Assembly: GCA_029224185.1 (NCBI GenBank)
Contig: CM055205.1
Location: 4,685,487 to 4,749,486, forward strand
Source: Karalla daura
Lineage: Eukaryota; Chordata; Actinopteri; Chaetodontiformes; Leiognathidae
Reading direction: 5' to 3'
Length of the DNA: 64,000 nucleotides
Program-made: the position numbers and the translations under genes
Shown here: piece after piece, positions 1-10,667 of the stretch
Layout of the letters: each line of letters opens with the position of its first letter
How positions within the stretch are numbered: the stretch's first letter is position 1
The notes under the pieces: generated by a model
What the model saw: the letters and a program-made list of their open reading frames with translations, nothing else
What the model was told of the DNA's origin: nothing
Database searches by the model: none

Positions 1-1069
1 GCATTCCTGCACCCCTCCCATCACCATGTTCTAGCAGCGTAGATATCCGGCCCTCTTCTGCGGTCCATGCCAAATCACACTGGTATTTTCTTTCTGGAAG
101 TTTCGTGGAACTAGAGGATACAAGCAGTCTGTTGTGTTTACTTATCTGATATTTTATTTCCTTATTCCATTGTGTTTTAGGCCTGTGCAACCCTACCTTC
201 CTCTGCAGTATTCAGGTTGTGTTTGTGAGAGAGACAAGAGTATCTGCTCACAGAGAGGCCCTGCCTCAGTGTATTATGATTTATCTCAGAAAATGTAAAT
301 TACATTTTAAATGTTTGATTCTTAAGGTTTTGCTGTCGTATTGCTATAGTATGCTAATTGTTATATTATAATGCTGAACCAGGTGTGTTTACCAGGTGTG
401 CCTGTAGTCTTACAGTGTGCTGTGCATTGAACCTCATTTCATACTGTGCGTTTTATTGATTGAGGAGATACTGTGATTAGTGCGTTATAGACATGTGTAT
501 AGTGCTCTGTTATTGCATTATCAACTGGTCACTAACTTTGTGTTAAGTGTAGCCAAATTCATAATTTTCTTTTAATGCTTTTCCTCTCTTTGCAATTCTA
601 TTTTGGGATCAATTTGATCATGGTTTATGGTTCCCTGTATTTGTGCACATTGTGGAGCTAAATTAATAGAAAATACAAAAATGCCATGGTAATGACATGA
701 AACCTCGTACAACCTCATAGATGAATGATATATTGTATGTATGAGACAGAAGATTGTTTTACTCTTAAAATTGCTACTCCCACTGATCCCATATGAGTTT
801 GGACTGTATTGGTTGTGGGTTGTAAATCTTTACCCCTGCTGTTGTCATTTTGATACTTAAATACAATTTATGATATTTTCTTACTTTCTTCTTACTTCTT
901 AATGCGTTCTCACTATAATGCTGGAAACTGCAGTTTTGCTCTGCCTGTCACACTCTTACTTAAGTACTGCAACCACAGCCTGCCCACCTGGGCGTTAAAG
1001 GTCAGCCAGGTTGTACCATCCACTAACTACCAAATAGTATTCCTCTGGCTAAAAGACTCATGTCCTCAG
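1..1069. other. Upstream flank or intron of the PAQR-like gene
   Basis: AT-rich sequence with no exon I can support. Other exons of the PAQR-like gene are expected upstream on the + strand, so this is probably its last intron. The 3' end has a pyrimidine-rich stretch near 870-900 and a usable AG acceptor at 1068-1069. Another AG follows a pyrimidine stretch near 170-180, but the sequence after it does not read as a recognisable PAQR segment. Confidence 0.5.
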
Positions 1070-1425
1070 CCAGCGACGACCCAGCCACTGTTTACCACTT
1101 TGGCCAGGTGGCTTTCTTCCTCAGCTGTGCCTTCTTCTTCACCTGCCCCCTGGTGGAGCGCTGCCTCCCCGGCCGCTGCGACTTCGTGGGCCAGAGTCAC
1201 CAGATCTTTCACATCTTCCTGTCCTGCTGCACCCTGTGCCAGATCCACGCATGCCACCTTGACTATGTAGGCCGCAGGGAGCTGTACTCCTGCCTGCACA
1301 GCAGCAGTGAGGCTACTTTCTTCGTCTGCCTCTATGTGCTCACTGTGGTAGCGTGCGCGCTGATTGCTGCTTCCATGCTGACTAAAGTCAAGCAAGCACT
1401 GCACCTAAAAATCAAGTCCAAATAG
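1070..1425 (+). CDS. PAQR family membrane progestin receptor-like, C-terminal exon
   Basis: About 118 C-terminal residues of a seven- or eight-pass PAQR (progestin and adipoQ receptor) protein. What is seen: a hydrophobic helix with VAFFLSCAFFFTC, a loop with ERCLPGRCDFVGQ, the family motif SHQIFH (the HxxxH pair thought to bind zinc), a second helix ending in a CTLCQIHACHLDY-type segment, and a third helix (FFVCLYVLTVVACALIAASML) before a basic tail ending in KSK and a TAG stop. In PAQR5-8, membrane receptors of this type respond to progestins at the cell surface. The exon start is inferred from the AG at 1068-1069; the frame also opens to an ATG at 1060, but that is unlikely to be a true start because the N-terminal helices are missing. 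A multi-exon structure fits PAQR5 or PAQR6 better than the single-exon PAQR7/8. The family is confident; the paralogue is not. Confidence 0.78.
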
Positions 1426-2319
1426 ACTGAAACTGACTTATCTGGCTCAGTCCAAAGGTCCAAACAATTCATCCATTTTTCAATTATCTTAACAGCTTAA
1501 TACATAATGTTGTCTCAGGGGTCTTATGACTCCTGCATATCAAGGCAGGGAATACACAGACAATTTTGTCGTCCATCACATAGAATCTGTGTGAATCTGT
1601 GGATAATATTACACTGATGCTAGAATGTCTTGCTGTACATATTGACATTGCAATTAATAATAATCCTTCTGCTTTTCAGTCCACAAACAATAGTAACCTC
1701 CTGAGACCCCATCCATTTATGTCCTTCATAGAGGACATTTTGTTCATGTGTTTTCCTTAAGTATTTGGAGCTACTCTATCAAGCCCTATAGTATTCTGTA
1801 GAGGACATCCTGGGGTTTCCAGTGATGCATCATAAGACAGATTTGCATGCTGGGAACTTTACTTTTTTTCTCCATCAAGATGGCCGGCATAGCAACAACC
1901 ACACTATTGAAAGAGGAGAGAACAGATTTACACCTGTGCTACCTGGGCTTCCTGCCAATCAAGATGACCCTAAAATCTGTGAAAACTGGAGTCCAATCCA
2001 ATACCATATTATGCTTCTTTGTTCTCATCTTCTAAATTCTGTTCTATTTTCGTCCTGTTGTCAGTGGACATGCTGTGATATTATATAGGAAATCACACAA
2101 AAACATACATTTACAGAGACTTTTTTTCCTTGATGTTACTATCCTTTGTTAACTTGAATGGAGGACATCTGCAGCTCATTTATCCAACGCTTTTTTTGGG
2201 ATGCACTTACATTGTATATTGTATATGATTGAGTCTGCATGTCACAGTATAATATTTTGTTGGATTTCATAGTCTGTGCTAACAATAGAAGCTAAAACAA
2301 AAGAAAAGACTGATCCAAT

Positions 2320-2500
2320 GACTGAGTTTTGGGGGACTCCTCATGTGATTTCTGTAGGTTTTATGCGATGACCAGTCAACACAAACGTCACTGTCCCTCA
2401 AATAGACTTCAAACCAATTAAGCATTGTGCCAGTTTTTCAGTCTGTCGAGTAATATGGTGTCGTCAGCTGGGTCAAACAGGGTGCTAAAGCCAGACATGG
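2320..2500 (+). repeat. Degenerate teleost dispersed repeat
   Basis: The segment with TTTTGGGGGACTCC, then CTTCAAACCAATTAAGCA, then CAGTCTGTCGAGTAATATGG resembles a dispersed sequence seen many times in percomorph genomes. It is interrupted by stops and diverged. The assignment is from recall, not a database search. Confidence 0.45.
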
Positions 2501-3295
2501 AAAATCTTTTTTTTTCTAGTTTTCTAAAGATTCGTCTAAATATTCTACTTCAGAAGATTAATCTTTTCTTTATTTTTATACAGAACCTGGAAGAACAATA
2601 TCATTTGTAACTACTGATTTCTGTGTCAAAACATAACTCAACAAATGCAGTTTTGGGGGGGGGTCAAACGATGTAAAATATAATCTTTAGCCCTCATGTC
2701 CTGACGAAGGTTCCAAACTACATTTCTTTACATTTATAACATTTATCCTGCGTCATTTTCTCATATAAGAGTAGAATTGGGTTTTTTTCCTCCTTCGGTG
2801 TAAACCCTCAGAGTTGTTCCTATTCCCACCAATGTGTAGATATCAGATATATTGAACCTGCTGGCTGGCTCTGCAGGCTGGCTCCAGTCTTGCTGTGTAT
2901 TGGTGTGTGCTGGTCCATGCTGCACGGCTCAGTTACTCTCTTAAAGCCCTGAATCAGCTGAATTCTGGCACTGCTGGACTCTCTCCCACATTCCTCCGGT
3001 CTGACTCACAATGGAAGGGGCCAACCTGCCTCCCTTGTGATACATTCCAAATTTCATTTAATCAGTGCTCATTAGAGGTAATGGGGCGCAAAACAGTCAC
3101 AGCATTATTGCACCGATCATACACCGCTGGTTTGCCAGCATTTGGGTGTGATCTCCACTAAAACATAAATCTCTGAAACGCGTCTGATGTGGGGAATCTG
3201 GATAGCTTCAAGCCACTCATAAGTGTTGCTCCGTGGTTTACAGATAAGGTTGCAAGAAAGGTTGCACCAAAGGCGTATGGAATTCACGTAACCTT

Positions 3296-3395
3296 GTCTG
3301 CGAGGATTCTCTCGGATTTCCTCCCATAGTTTAAAAAAAATGCATGATTAGGCTGGTTGGAGACTTGCCGCCAGGTGTGAGTGTGAGTATAAATG
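3296..3395 (+). repeat. Dispersed repeat, 'cagtccaaaaacatgca' type, copy 1
   Basis: The order of motifs (CTCGGATTTCCTCCCATAG, an A-rich run with ATGCATG, then GGTGTGAGTGTGAGTAT) matches a repeat common in fish genomes, whose less decayed copies read TCCTCCCACAGTCCAAAAAC. A second copy lies at 34790-34930 in a trappc9 intron. The copy is old and shortened. Confidence 0.55.
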
Positions 3396-4633
3396 CATGT
3401 GTGTGTGTGTGTCTCAATATGTGTGTGGGAACACACACTGCGACACTGTCATTGTTTTAATGAAATGACACCACAGAAGCCATTTCACATGAATGAATTC
3501 AGAGCTTGAAAGTGGAGAGAACTATACTGGTACTGTCACACTGGGTGGCATGAATGACATCGACAATACACTTAACACAGTGTAATACACTTTTTGATAA
3601 ATTGTATTTAAAAAATGTCACCATGCACATATCGTTGTGAACATGTGGGGAGACCAATGTTGGGTCAGTTGAGAGTGGTGAGTGAGAGTGCAGAAAAACT
3701 GGAGGCTGTTAAAACAGGATCAAGGAAATTGTTGAGAGACAGAAATGGAGCATCAAAACTATTCTTAGCAATATCCAGTTCCATCTCCTGACTTTCAGGT
3801 GTGTGCCGGTGAAGACAGTGGTTCCATCTCTGGCCACACACGCAGACACGCTGCACAGCTCACAGTGTGTGTGTGTGTGGTGCCCAGGGATGTGGCTGCT
3901 GGCCGAGAACACTAAATCCTGTAAGAGGAATGAAGGCATCCTATGCCCCAGTGGATCTGCATTCCAGACAGAGAGTTTAGACAGCAGACTGAGAGTAGGA
4001 TACGAGGAAAAAAAAATGTCTTGTCGGATGTAGTCATCACATCTGTCAAAACAGGTCTTACTGACCTCATCTGTTCCACCATGTGCTAAAGCTGCACTCT
4101 TCCTGCAGAGGTTCATGCTGTGGTCCACCCTCTCTCCCCTGACTTGAGCGTGTGTTATTCTTTTACAGATCATATATCAGAGAGAGAGGAAATAAAGGGG
4201 TGGGGTTCTGACTACAACAAGGAAGAGTTGACATAGAACAGAAAGCACGTTATTTCATGCTCTGCACAGGACAGTTGAGCTTGTCAATTAGAAGACAGGT
4301 CTCTGGGGGAACGCACCACATGACCTCTGACAGTTAACGTTTCATTCGTTTGATTTATTCAAAATGTCAGAAAAAAAGTCAAATATAATCTAAGAAAGGT
4401 CCTGCCTTGAAAGGGTATGTTATTCTATTATGCTCAAAACTAACTAACAAGTTAGCAGTATAGTTCTTGAGGCAGATCCTGCTGTACTGCATGTTCCTGG
4501 AGCCCAGTATACATGTCCAAACTTAGCTTTTAAATATTTCATTGAGTTTAAGGGCTCACTGACATCTTACATGTTTGATGCATTAATCTTCATTCATTCA
4601 TACAAACATTTGTTTTCCATCAAGTGACCACAA

Positions 4634-4665
4634 AGCAAATCTGGAACCAGGCAAATCTGGAACCA
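4634..4665 (+). repeat. 16-bp tandem duplication
   Basis: GCAAATCTGGAACCAG occurs twice head to tail. Confidence 0.8.
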
Positions 4666-6424
4666 GACAAATACAGGGAGGGGAGCAGAGGATCAGAAGA
4701 CAAGGCTCCCAGTTTTTCCACATTAGTCTGAAAAAAATAACACTTGTCACAATGTGTGTTGTAAAAGTAATCTATTCCTGGAATTCTTCCTCTTCTTCAT
4801 GCTCACTGACATTGCTTGACTTTGGTAGAAGAGATGAGGGCTAGCATCAGCACAACCTCTGTGCAAAAATACATTTAAAAGTATGTGTTACATCAATAAG
4901 ACACTCATCATATCTATCTTACAATGAACCAAGAGATGCTGGTTGTATCGACCACACTTCAGTATCGAGGGGAAACAGACATTGAGAATTGCGAAAAAAG
5001 CAATAAAAAAAACAAACCGGGTGTCTATTACATTAATTTCAGTCTAATTTGTAGCTTATATCATAACCATGTTTTGTGGTTGAACACTTTTAAATCATGT
5101 AGTTGTAGCACAACATGACAACATTCAAACGTACCAGAATCATTTATGGCAACACAATGTATTTCCCATGGGTTTAGATTGCAAATCAGTACCACTCCGG
5201 AGCAGAGGGTGGCAATAATGTGCAGATTTATGAGATCATGTGCCCGTCTTTATCAGCAAAGACCATGGTCAGCTCTGTCACTGGTGGAGACGAACCATGC
5301 TGATTAAGAAAAGCGCATAACAAAGAAGGTTAATTTTATCCGTTATTTTAATCCAACAGAATGCAATATGATTTCAGAAATGTAATCAAAGGCCAGTTAT
5401 CTAAAGACCTATCATTTTGTCAAACATTTTTTTATATTACTGTTTAATTGGACTGCATAAATATATGTCACATAGCTAACAATGCTAACAAGCTAACACC
5501 CAGAGATTGAAACTGGCAGAGATGACCGCAGCACAGACTGCTGCAAAAAGGTAATATTTATTATGTTCATGATTTCAATAGACATGTGTATAAATTTAAT
5601 TAGTTTATTGTTGATGATAAGTGGAGGTGCAAGAAGTGCAGTTCAACTTTCTCTTGTATTCGCATTCATATGCTGTGTTTTCACAATAATTTTGCCTAAT
5701 GAAGTTTTATTCTAACAAATTCAGTTTGCTTGGTGTTCTTTCCAAATGTGACACCAGCTGGGAATAAACTTGTCAACATGTTGAAATTGCTGAAAATATA
5801 AACGTGCGGTAATTACTATTTTCGTATGATGCAAAGTTCAGTTACTTAAGGCATTCTGATAAACTTAATTTTGTTAGATCAACACAAATATTGAATGCAA
5901 TTCTACTATTTTACATTATACATGCAGCTACCCTTTTAATCAAAGTTAATTACAGTTAATTAATTGCGGTTGTTCACAATATTATGAACTATGAAACTAA
6001 ACCAAACCCGTGCAAATCTAGTTGGACGGAGTATGAGTTTAAATGTGAGTTGACACAATAGTAGGCATATTGAATTCTATTGTATGAATAGAATAGAATA
6101 ATAAATGTACTTTCCATAGCCCTGACCTATGTCTAACAGTGATGGTTTCTATAAACATGCAACAATATTTATTGTGTATGCCAATAATGCATTCATTGTC
6201 CATATATGACGCATGTTACAGCTATATTTGGACACACTTGAAAGGATATAACAGTCCTTCAAAGTTCAGCAATAAGTCACTTCCTGTCATTCACTCAGAC
6301 TCCTTTTGAACATAGTCCAAACAGCATTCATGTTTATTGTCCTACCCTTTGATATATAGTTCACCGTGCAAGTCAACTGAACATTTTACTCATATTGACT
6401 TTTAAATGGTTTTAGTTCATTTTT

Positions 6425-6750
6425 ATTTGTGGACATGCAATCAAATCAGGTCAAGTGTATTTACATAGCATTTCAAAAGCAACAGAAGATGACCAAAGTG
6501 CCCTTCAAATTAATGTGACCAGCACACAAAAAAGCTGAAATCCTGTTTGTTTCTATCAGAGCTGCCACAGTTCCTGCAGAACAAGACCGCACTGACAGAA
6601 GATGCTAATTACCTGATAGCAGGTAATTAGAGCAGATGTGGTCAATGTGCAAGATAGTACATGCAGTAGTTTCTACATGACATTTCAAAATCAACAGGTG
6701 ACCAGTTCTTTACAAAGTGAGCAGCACCTAAAAAAGTGGAGAATTGATGC
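6425..6750 (+). repeat. Two related degenerate repeat segments
   Basis: CATTTCAAAAGCAACAGAAGATGACCA (near 6470, broken up here by its own mismatches) and CATTTCAAAATCAACAGGTGACC (near 6680) are diverged copies of one sequence, each followed by a CAGCAC...AAAAAAG block. The first is preceded by CAAGTGTATTTACATAGCA, typical of a common fish repeat. The hairpin at 6605-6630 lies between them. Confidence 0.45.
6605..6630. repeat. Perfect 11-bp hairpin, 4-nt loop
   Basis: CTAATTACCTG, loop ATAG, CAGGTAATTAG. The arms are exactly complementary and carry TAATTA and CAGGTAA motifs, which homeodomain and ZEB/E-box factors can bind. Confidence 0.85.
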
Positions 6751-7435
6751 AGCAGTGAGAAAGTCAAACACAGTATGAATGCATGATATGATGTAAAAAT
6801 TTGTAAAACAGAACCATAATGCAGTTTGTGTGCCATTTAATGCAATGGTAGTCCCCACCTTTTTTTTTCGGGACATAGCCTGTTTCATATACTAAACTTT
6901 GAGGGACTGGCTTAAAACTTTTTTACAAAGTCTTTCACAATAATAATCAATTTTGTTCTTGCTGTGTAATGTGTGGCCCGGTATCAAATGCCCCCATGTC
7001 CAGACTGTGGCCTGGTAATAGGGAACTCCTTGTGAAAAGGAAGGGTCCAGTTTTTTATTTTGAAAGTCACATCATAACTGCAGTCATTGACATGATAAAG
7101 AGTTGATGCTGCATCGTCCGCTACTGGTCACCAACTTGGAATGGCTCCACTCAGCGTAATCTGTTTGACAGGTGCAGCGACATGTCAGCACAATTAATCA
7201 TTCATAACTTGCTGAATACTTAATTGATTTTCACAAGTTTTTATTTGCTGCAAACATCATAAATATAGTTATGACACGTATGACAAGTGGGCTTCACAGT
7301 AATTGAATATTCTGATACACGATATGGTATGTATCACATAACACACAATGCAGAAGCAGATAGTGGGAGTGAAAGTACTAATAAAGTTTAATGAGTTGTA
7401 TGTACATAGGGATAGATATATATCATAATATTTTA

Positions 7436-7531
7436 ATTTATATCTATATCTATCTATATCTATATCTATATATATATCGCTCTCTGTATATGTGGCATTA
7501 TCTGATGCCACATATATATATATATATATAT
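7436..7531. repeat. TATC/TATATC and (TA)n microsatellite with internal hairpin
   Basis: TATC/TATATC repeats occupy 7436-7478 and an AT run 7512-7531. Between them is a perfect 12-bp inverted repeat (7487-7498 TATATGTGGCAT and 7505-7516 ATGCCACATATA, 6-nt loop). Confidence 0.9.
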
Positions 7532-7789
7532 GTTGAAATCAATATACTAATTTCTAAACTGTATGTTCATCATATAAACATACAAATAATACAATTTGCC
7601 TCACTTTCTCCTCTCCATAGCACTGCTTTGGACTACAGCATATTTCACACAGATTACAACTAATACAATACAATAATACAACCAGTATTAAAGTTCAATC
7701 TTGTGAAAAGTAATTACGCCGAAACTACTCCCCCAATTTGGACAGCAACGCAACGCAACGCAGTGTGCAGCTCAGCAGTTCCCGCTTTG

Positions 7790-7986
7790 GTGGTTTACAT
7801 TACAATGACCTTCTCAAGATGGCGGCCGAATTTCTCGCGCCCCGGCAGACAATGCGGCGTCTACTCTTTATCACGTCTACGACCGCAGTGACGTCGCTTG
7901 ACGTCAGCGTCAGGAAGCGACGGAGAAGCGGCGGCAGCAGCAGCAGCAGCAGCAGCGACACAAAGGCGGAGGAAGGACCTGCGGCC
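7790..7986 (+). promoter_or_regulatory. Promoter and 5' leader of the SH3BGRL3-like gene
   Basis: CpG-rich DNA within AT-rich surroundings, directly before the ATG. It has TCAAGATGGCGGCC (7813-7826), the classic YY1 motif found just inside many housekeeping transcription starts. It also has a full CRE, TGACGTCA (7899-7906), and a near-CRE, TGACGTCG (7889-7896), recognised by CREB/ATF factors. A (CAG)7 run lies at 7935-7955. No TATA box is obvious. Motif identities are seen; activity is inferred. Confidence 0.65.
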
Positions 7987-8031
7987 ATGGGCATCAAACT
8001 CTACTACACCACCGTCACCGCCTCACGGACG
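7987..8031 (+). CDS. sh3bgrl3: sh3bgrl3 coding exon 1
   Basis: Fifteen codons, MGIKLYYTTVTASRT, ending ACG before donor GTGAGT at 8032. It forms the first beta strand and the loop replacing the glutaredoxin active site. Confidence 0.93.
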
Positions 8032-10667
8032 GTGAGTTCAGCGGCTCCGGTCCGTCCCTCTCACGCCCAGCGTGGCGTCGCTGTAGTGTTAGCTCCCCTA
8101 GCAGCAGCGGCTAGCAGCGGCTCAGCGAGGCTCGGTCCAGCAGACACACCCAGCACCGAGCCGCTGGCTGCCGCCTCCTGACGGCCGAGCAGCGGCCTGA
8201 GCTCCGCAGCCTCCCGCTCTGTCAGCCCGGACCGCTATAGGCGTCAACCAGCCGGGGAGTCGCACACGGACCGCAGATAAAGACCCGCCGTGCGCTCATT
8301 TATTCTATCAGTGGACAGCGTGTGTTGGTGGCTAGCTGCTCCACTCCGCACCTCTGAATGAGGACTCATTTCTTCTTGCACCACAGTGACCGAAATTTGC
8401 TGAGTGCAGTGAACATATGCATCCGTTTCCTTTGCGGAAAACACCAAAGTTCAAGGAGGAATCGCTTACAGGCTGACGTCCGCACAGCTGTAATGTCAAA
8501 GGCCTTGTGCACACTATATGTGTTCACCTCTTCTGTTTACAACCGTTGCACAGCAAGACGTGGTTGGAAGTGACTGTAGGAGTCATCCAAACACCTGCTG
8601 CTCAGTCTTCTTATAACAGATCTATAGGCTACACTGGAGGCATTATGCATGAGACGTGGTTACATAAGCTCAGCAGTCACCTAAGTAAGAGATGTCTGGT
8701 ACTAATTATGTGGCACTCGCTCCCTGGGAAAACGGAGATGTTTGCGCCTGATGAACAAGCAGGACCAGTTTAGATAGATTTTTACGTCTTATTAAAATGA
8801 TATCATCACGTCCCGACCGTCCGCGGGCTTTTAATAAACTGACATGTGTTCATTGAATAGCTGTTTATAGACAAAGTGTATGGGAAAGCTCTGAGCCAAA
8901 CATCTGGATCCAATTAGGCGCGAGGAATTCGTGTAGTGGAAAAAGTTCGGTGACGTGCCCTGGCTTCTCAGCCCCATGAGCAGGAATAGTCGTACAAGAT
9001 GATCTGCATGGTTATGGTCCATCTTCAGAGTCGTAATAGGAGGATTGGGATAGATTATGGGTCACTGGTGTTCATTCTTTCTAATCACCCTGTATTGTAA
9101 AGCTGTATATCCATCCATTATCTGCAGTGGGCGTGTGCACATAATGCATGAAAAATCACCTCAGGACAACGCATCTTACGTGAAAGTCACATTTTAGATT
9201 CAACAGCTCCCTTCAAAAATGTTGGACTCGGTTTTAGTGCTTTTGGCCACCCCTGTCGCCGTTTTTCTTCACACCACCTCTGCTGCCCCTCTTTCATAAT
9301 TCAATTCGATCTTTTTTTTTTTCCTTTTTTTCCCCCCCAGCTCGGAAAAACAAATTAAAAGCGCCTCACATTTTCCAGTCGAAAAGACGTGACCCTGGAC
9401 TTAGAAAAACTGTTTGTTCAACTGGGTGCCAGCCTGTGTGTGTTCCCAGCCAGTGCTGCGCTTAGGTGTGGTCACTTCTGCAAACACTCCCTCCCAACTT
9501 CCCCCACGGTTGCCTCAAAGATAGCACAGCGCTCCGCGGGTCTATTAATCATCCAGGAGCCTGGTAAAGCCTGCGTTTTGTACAGTCACCGCACTAAGAT
9601 AGTTAGCCCCCCAACCCCCAACTTTTAGGTCACGGGAGGCGGACGACAGGCTGGGAATTGACTGGGGCCCGACCGTCGGGCTGTTGTCTTTCAGGTGAAG
9701 TCTCAGCAGGCGGAGGTGATCCGAATCCTGGACAGCAAGAGCATCCAGTACGAGCTGGTGGACATCTCTGTGGGGGGGGAGCTGCGGGACGAGATGAGGA
9801 GCAAAGCCGGCAACCCCACGGCGGTGCCCCCGCAGCTTTTCAACGAAGACCAGTACTGTGGGGTGAGGGCGGCACGCACACGCGCACACACCGACCAATC
9901 CAGGACGTCTCCCTCTCTCCGGTCAGAGCGCTTCAGCGTGTTTTGAGCCGGGTCAAGTTGCGCGTGTGCACGCCCGCAACACAAATAGTGCCGCGGCCTT
10001 ATCTCTATTAGAAACCTAGATAAGCAACTCGCAAACATGAAGTGGAACTTACGCTATCTATAGCTTCCACTCCCTTTTTGGCTCCAGTGGCGCATTGTTT
10101 TCACGGTGACGGGCGTGAGAACATTAGCTCGAGTTCACACCAGATTTGCTGTTAACAGCTGGAGCGGCGGGCGGGCGGGCTGGGGACGGGCCCTGCTGTC
10201 TCTGAAACAAAGCGAGACCGGCCCCCGGCCCCCCGAATCGACGGCTTAATGGTGCGAAGGCGCTCGCGCTGAGCCGAGATGAGGTGCGCGAAGAGAAACC
10301 AGCCAAATGCTGCGTTGGGAGCAAAAACCCCTGGAAATGGATTGTTGACAGATTGGGCGCCACAGGGCTCCGATCGTCGGTGGGGTGTCACCACTTTGGC
10401 ACCAACAGCGTGCACCTGCGACCACGGAGCCTGCGACTTGTCCTACGAGATGGCACGATGCTGGCATGGCAGCGTCTGAGGAGATAGTGGGCGGATGGAG
10501 ATGCATCTCAGTGTCTGCAGACGAAGTCGAATTTACATTGCTACTTATGTAATTACTCATCTGTTACTCAGCGCGTTGACTCTCTGTCTCTCTCTCCGCA
10601 GAACTACGAAATGTTTTCTGAGGCGGTGGAGGCCGACACAGTGGAACAGTTTCTGAAGCTGGCATGA
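7987..10667 (+). CDS. sh3bgrl3: SH3BGRL3-like thioredoxin-fold protein, complete three-exon gene
   Basis: Join of 7987-8031, 9695-9862 and 10602-10667 gives 92 residues plus TGA; human SH3BGRL3 has 93. The product starts MGIKLYYTTVTASRTV, continues KSQQAEVIRILDSKSIQYE and LVDISVGGELRDEMRSKAG, and ends AVEADTVEQFLKLA, all characteristic of this family. It has the glutaredoxin-like fold, but TVTASRTV stands where true glutaredoxins have a CxxC active site, so no redox catalysis is expected. The conserved cis-proline position is in the TAVPPQL segment. Family members are small cytosolic proteins of uncertain role, linked to cell signalling and redox modulation. All splice sites are GT-AG and phase 0. 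The frame stays open upstream of the chosen ATG (see findings); MGIK is chosen because it matches the family N-terminus and has a good context (GCGGCCATGG). Confidence 0.95.
9695..9862 (+). CDS. sh3bgrl3: sh3bgrl3 coding exon 2
   Basis: Acceptor TTGTCTTTCAG, then 56 codons from VKSQQAEV to EDQYCG, then donor GTGAGG. It carries the central helix-strand core and the cis-proline segment. Third codon positions are strongly G/C. Confidence 0.95.
10602..10667 (+). CDS. sh3bgrl3: sh3bgrl3 coding exon 3
   Basis: Acceptor TCTCTCTCTCCGCAG, then NYEMFSEAVEADTVEQFLKLA and TGA at 10665-10667. This is the last helix, ending in the LKLA found in human SH3BGRL3. Confidence 0.95.
   Translation, partial: NYEMFSEAVEADTVEQFLKLA

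Larger units (their letters stand above)
1426..7780. other. AT-rich intergenic region with degraded repeats
   Basis: Six kilobases with no supportable gene. It contains the 3' flank of the PAQR-like gene, teleost-type dispersed repeats near 2320-2500, 3296-3395 and 6425-6750, a 16-bp tandem duplication (4634-4665), two perfect hairpins (6605-6630, 7487-7516) and a TATC/TA microsatellite (7436-7531). Short open frames here are unconserved-looking and AT-biased. Confidence 0.7.

Noticed and set aside
1143..1157. CTGCCCCCTGGTGGA, a strong CTCF match on the minus strand
   Set aside because: It lies in the PAQR coding exon, where the codons alone explain it; not listed as a regulatory site.
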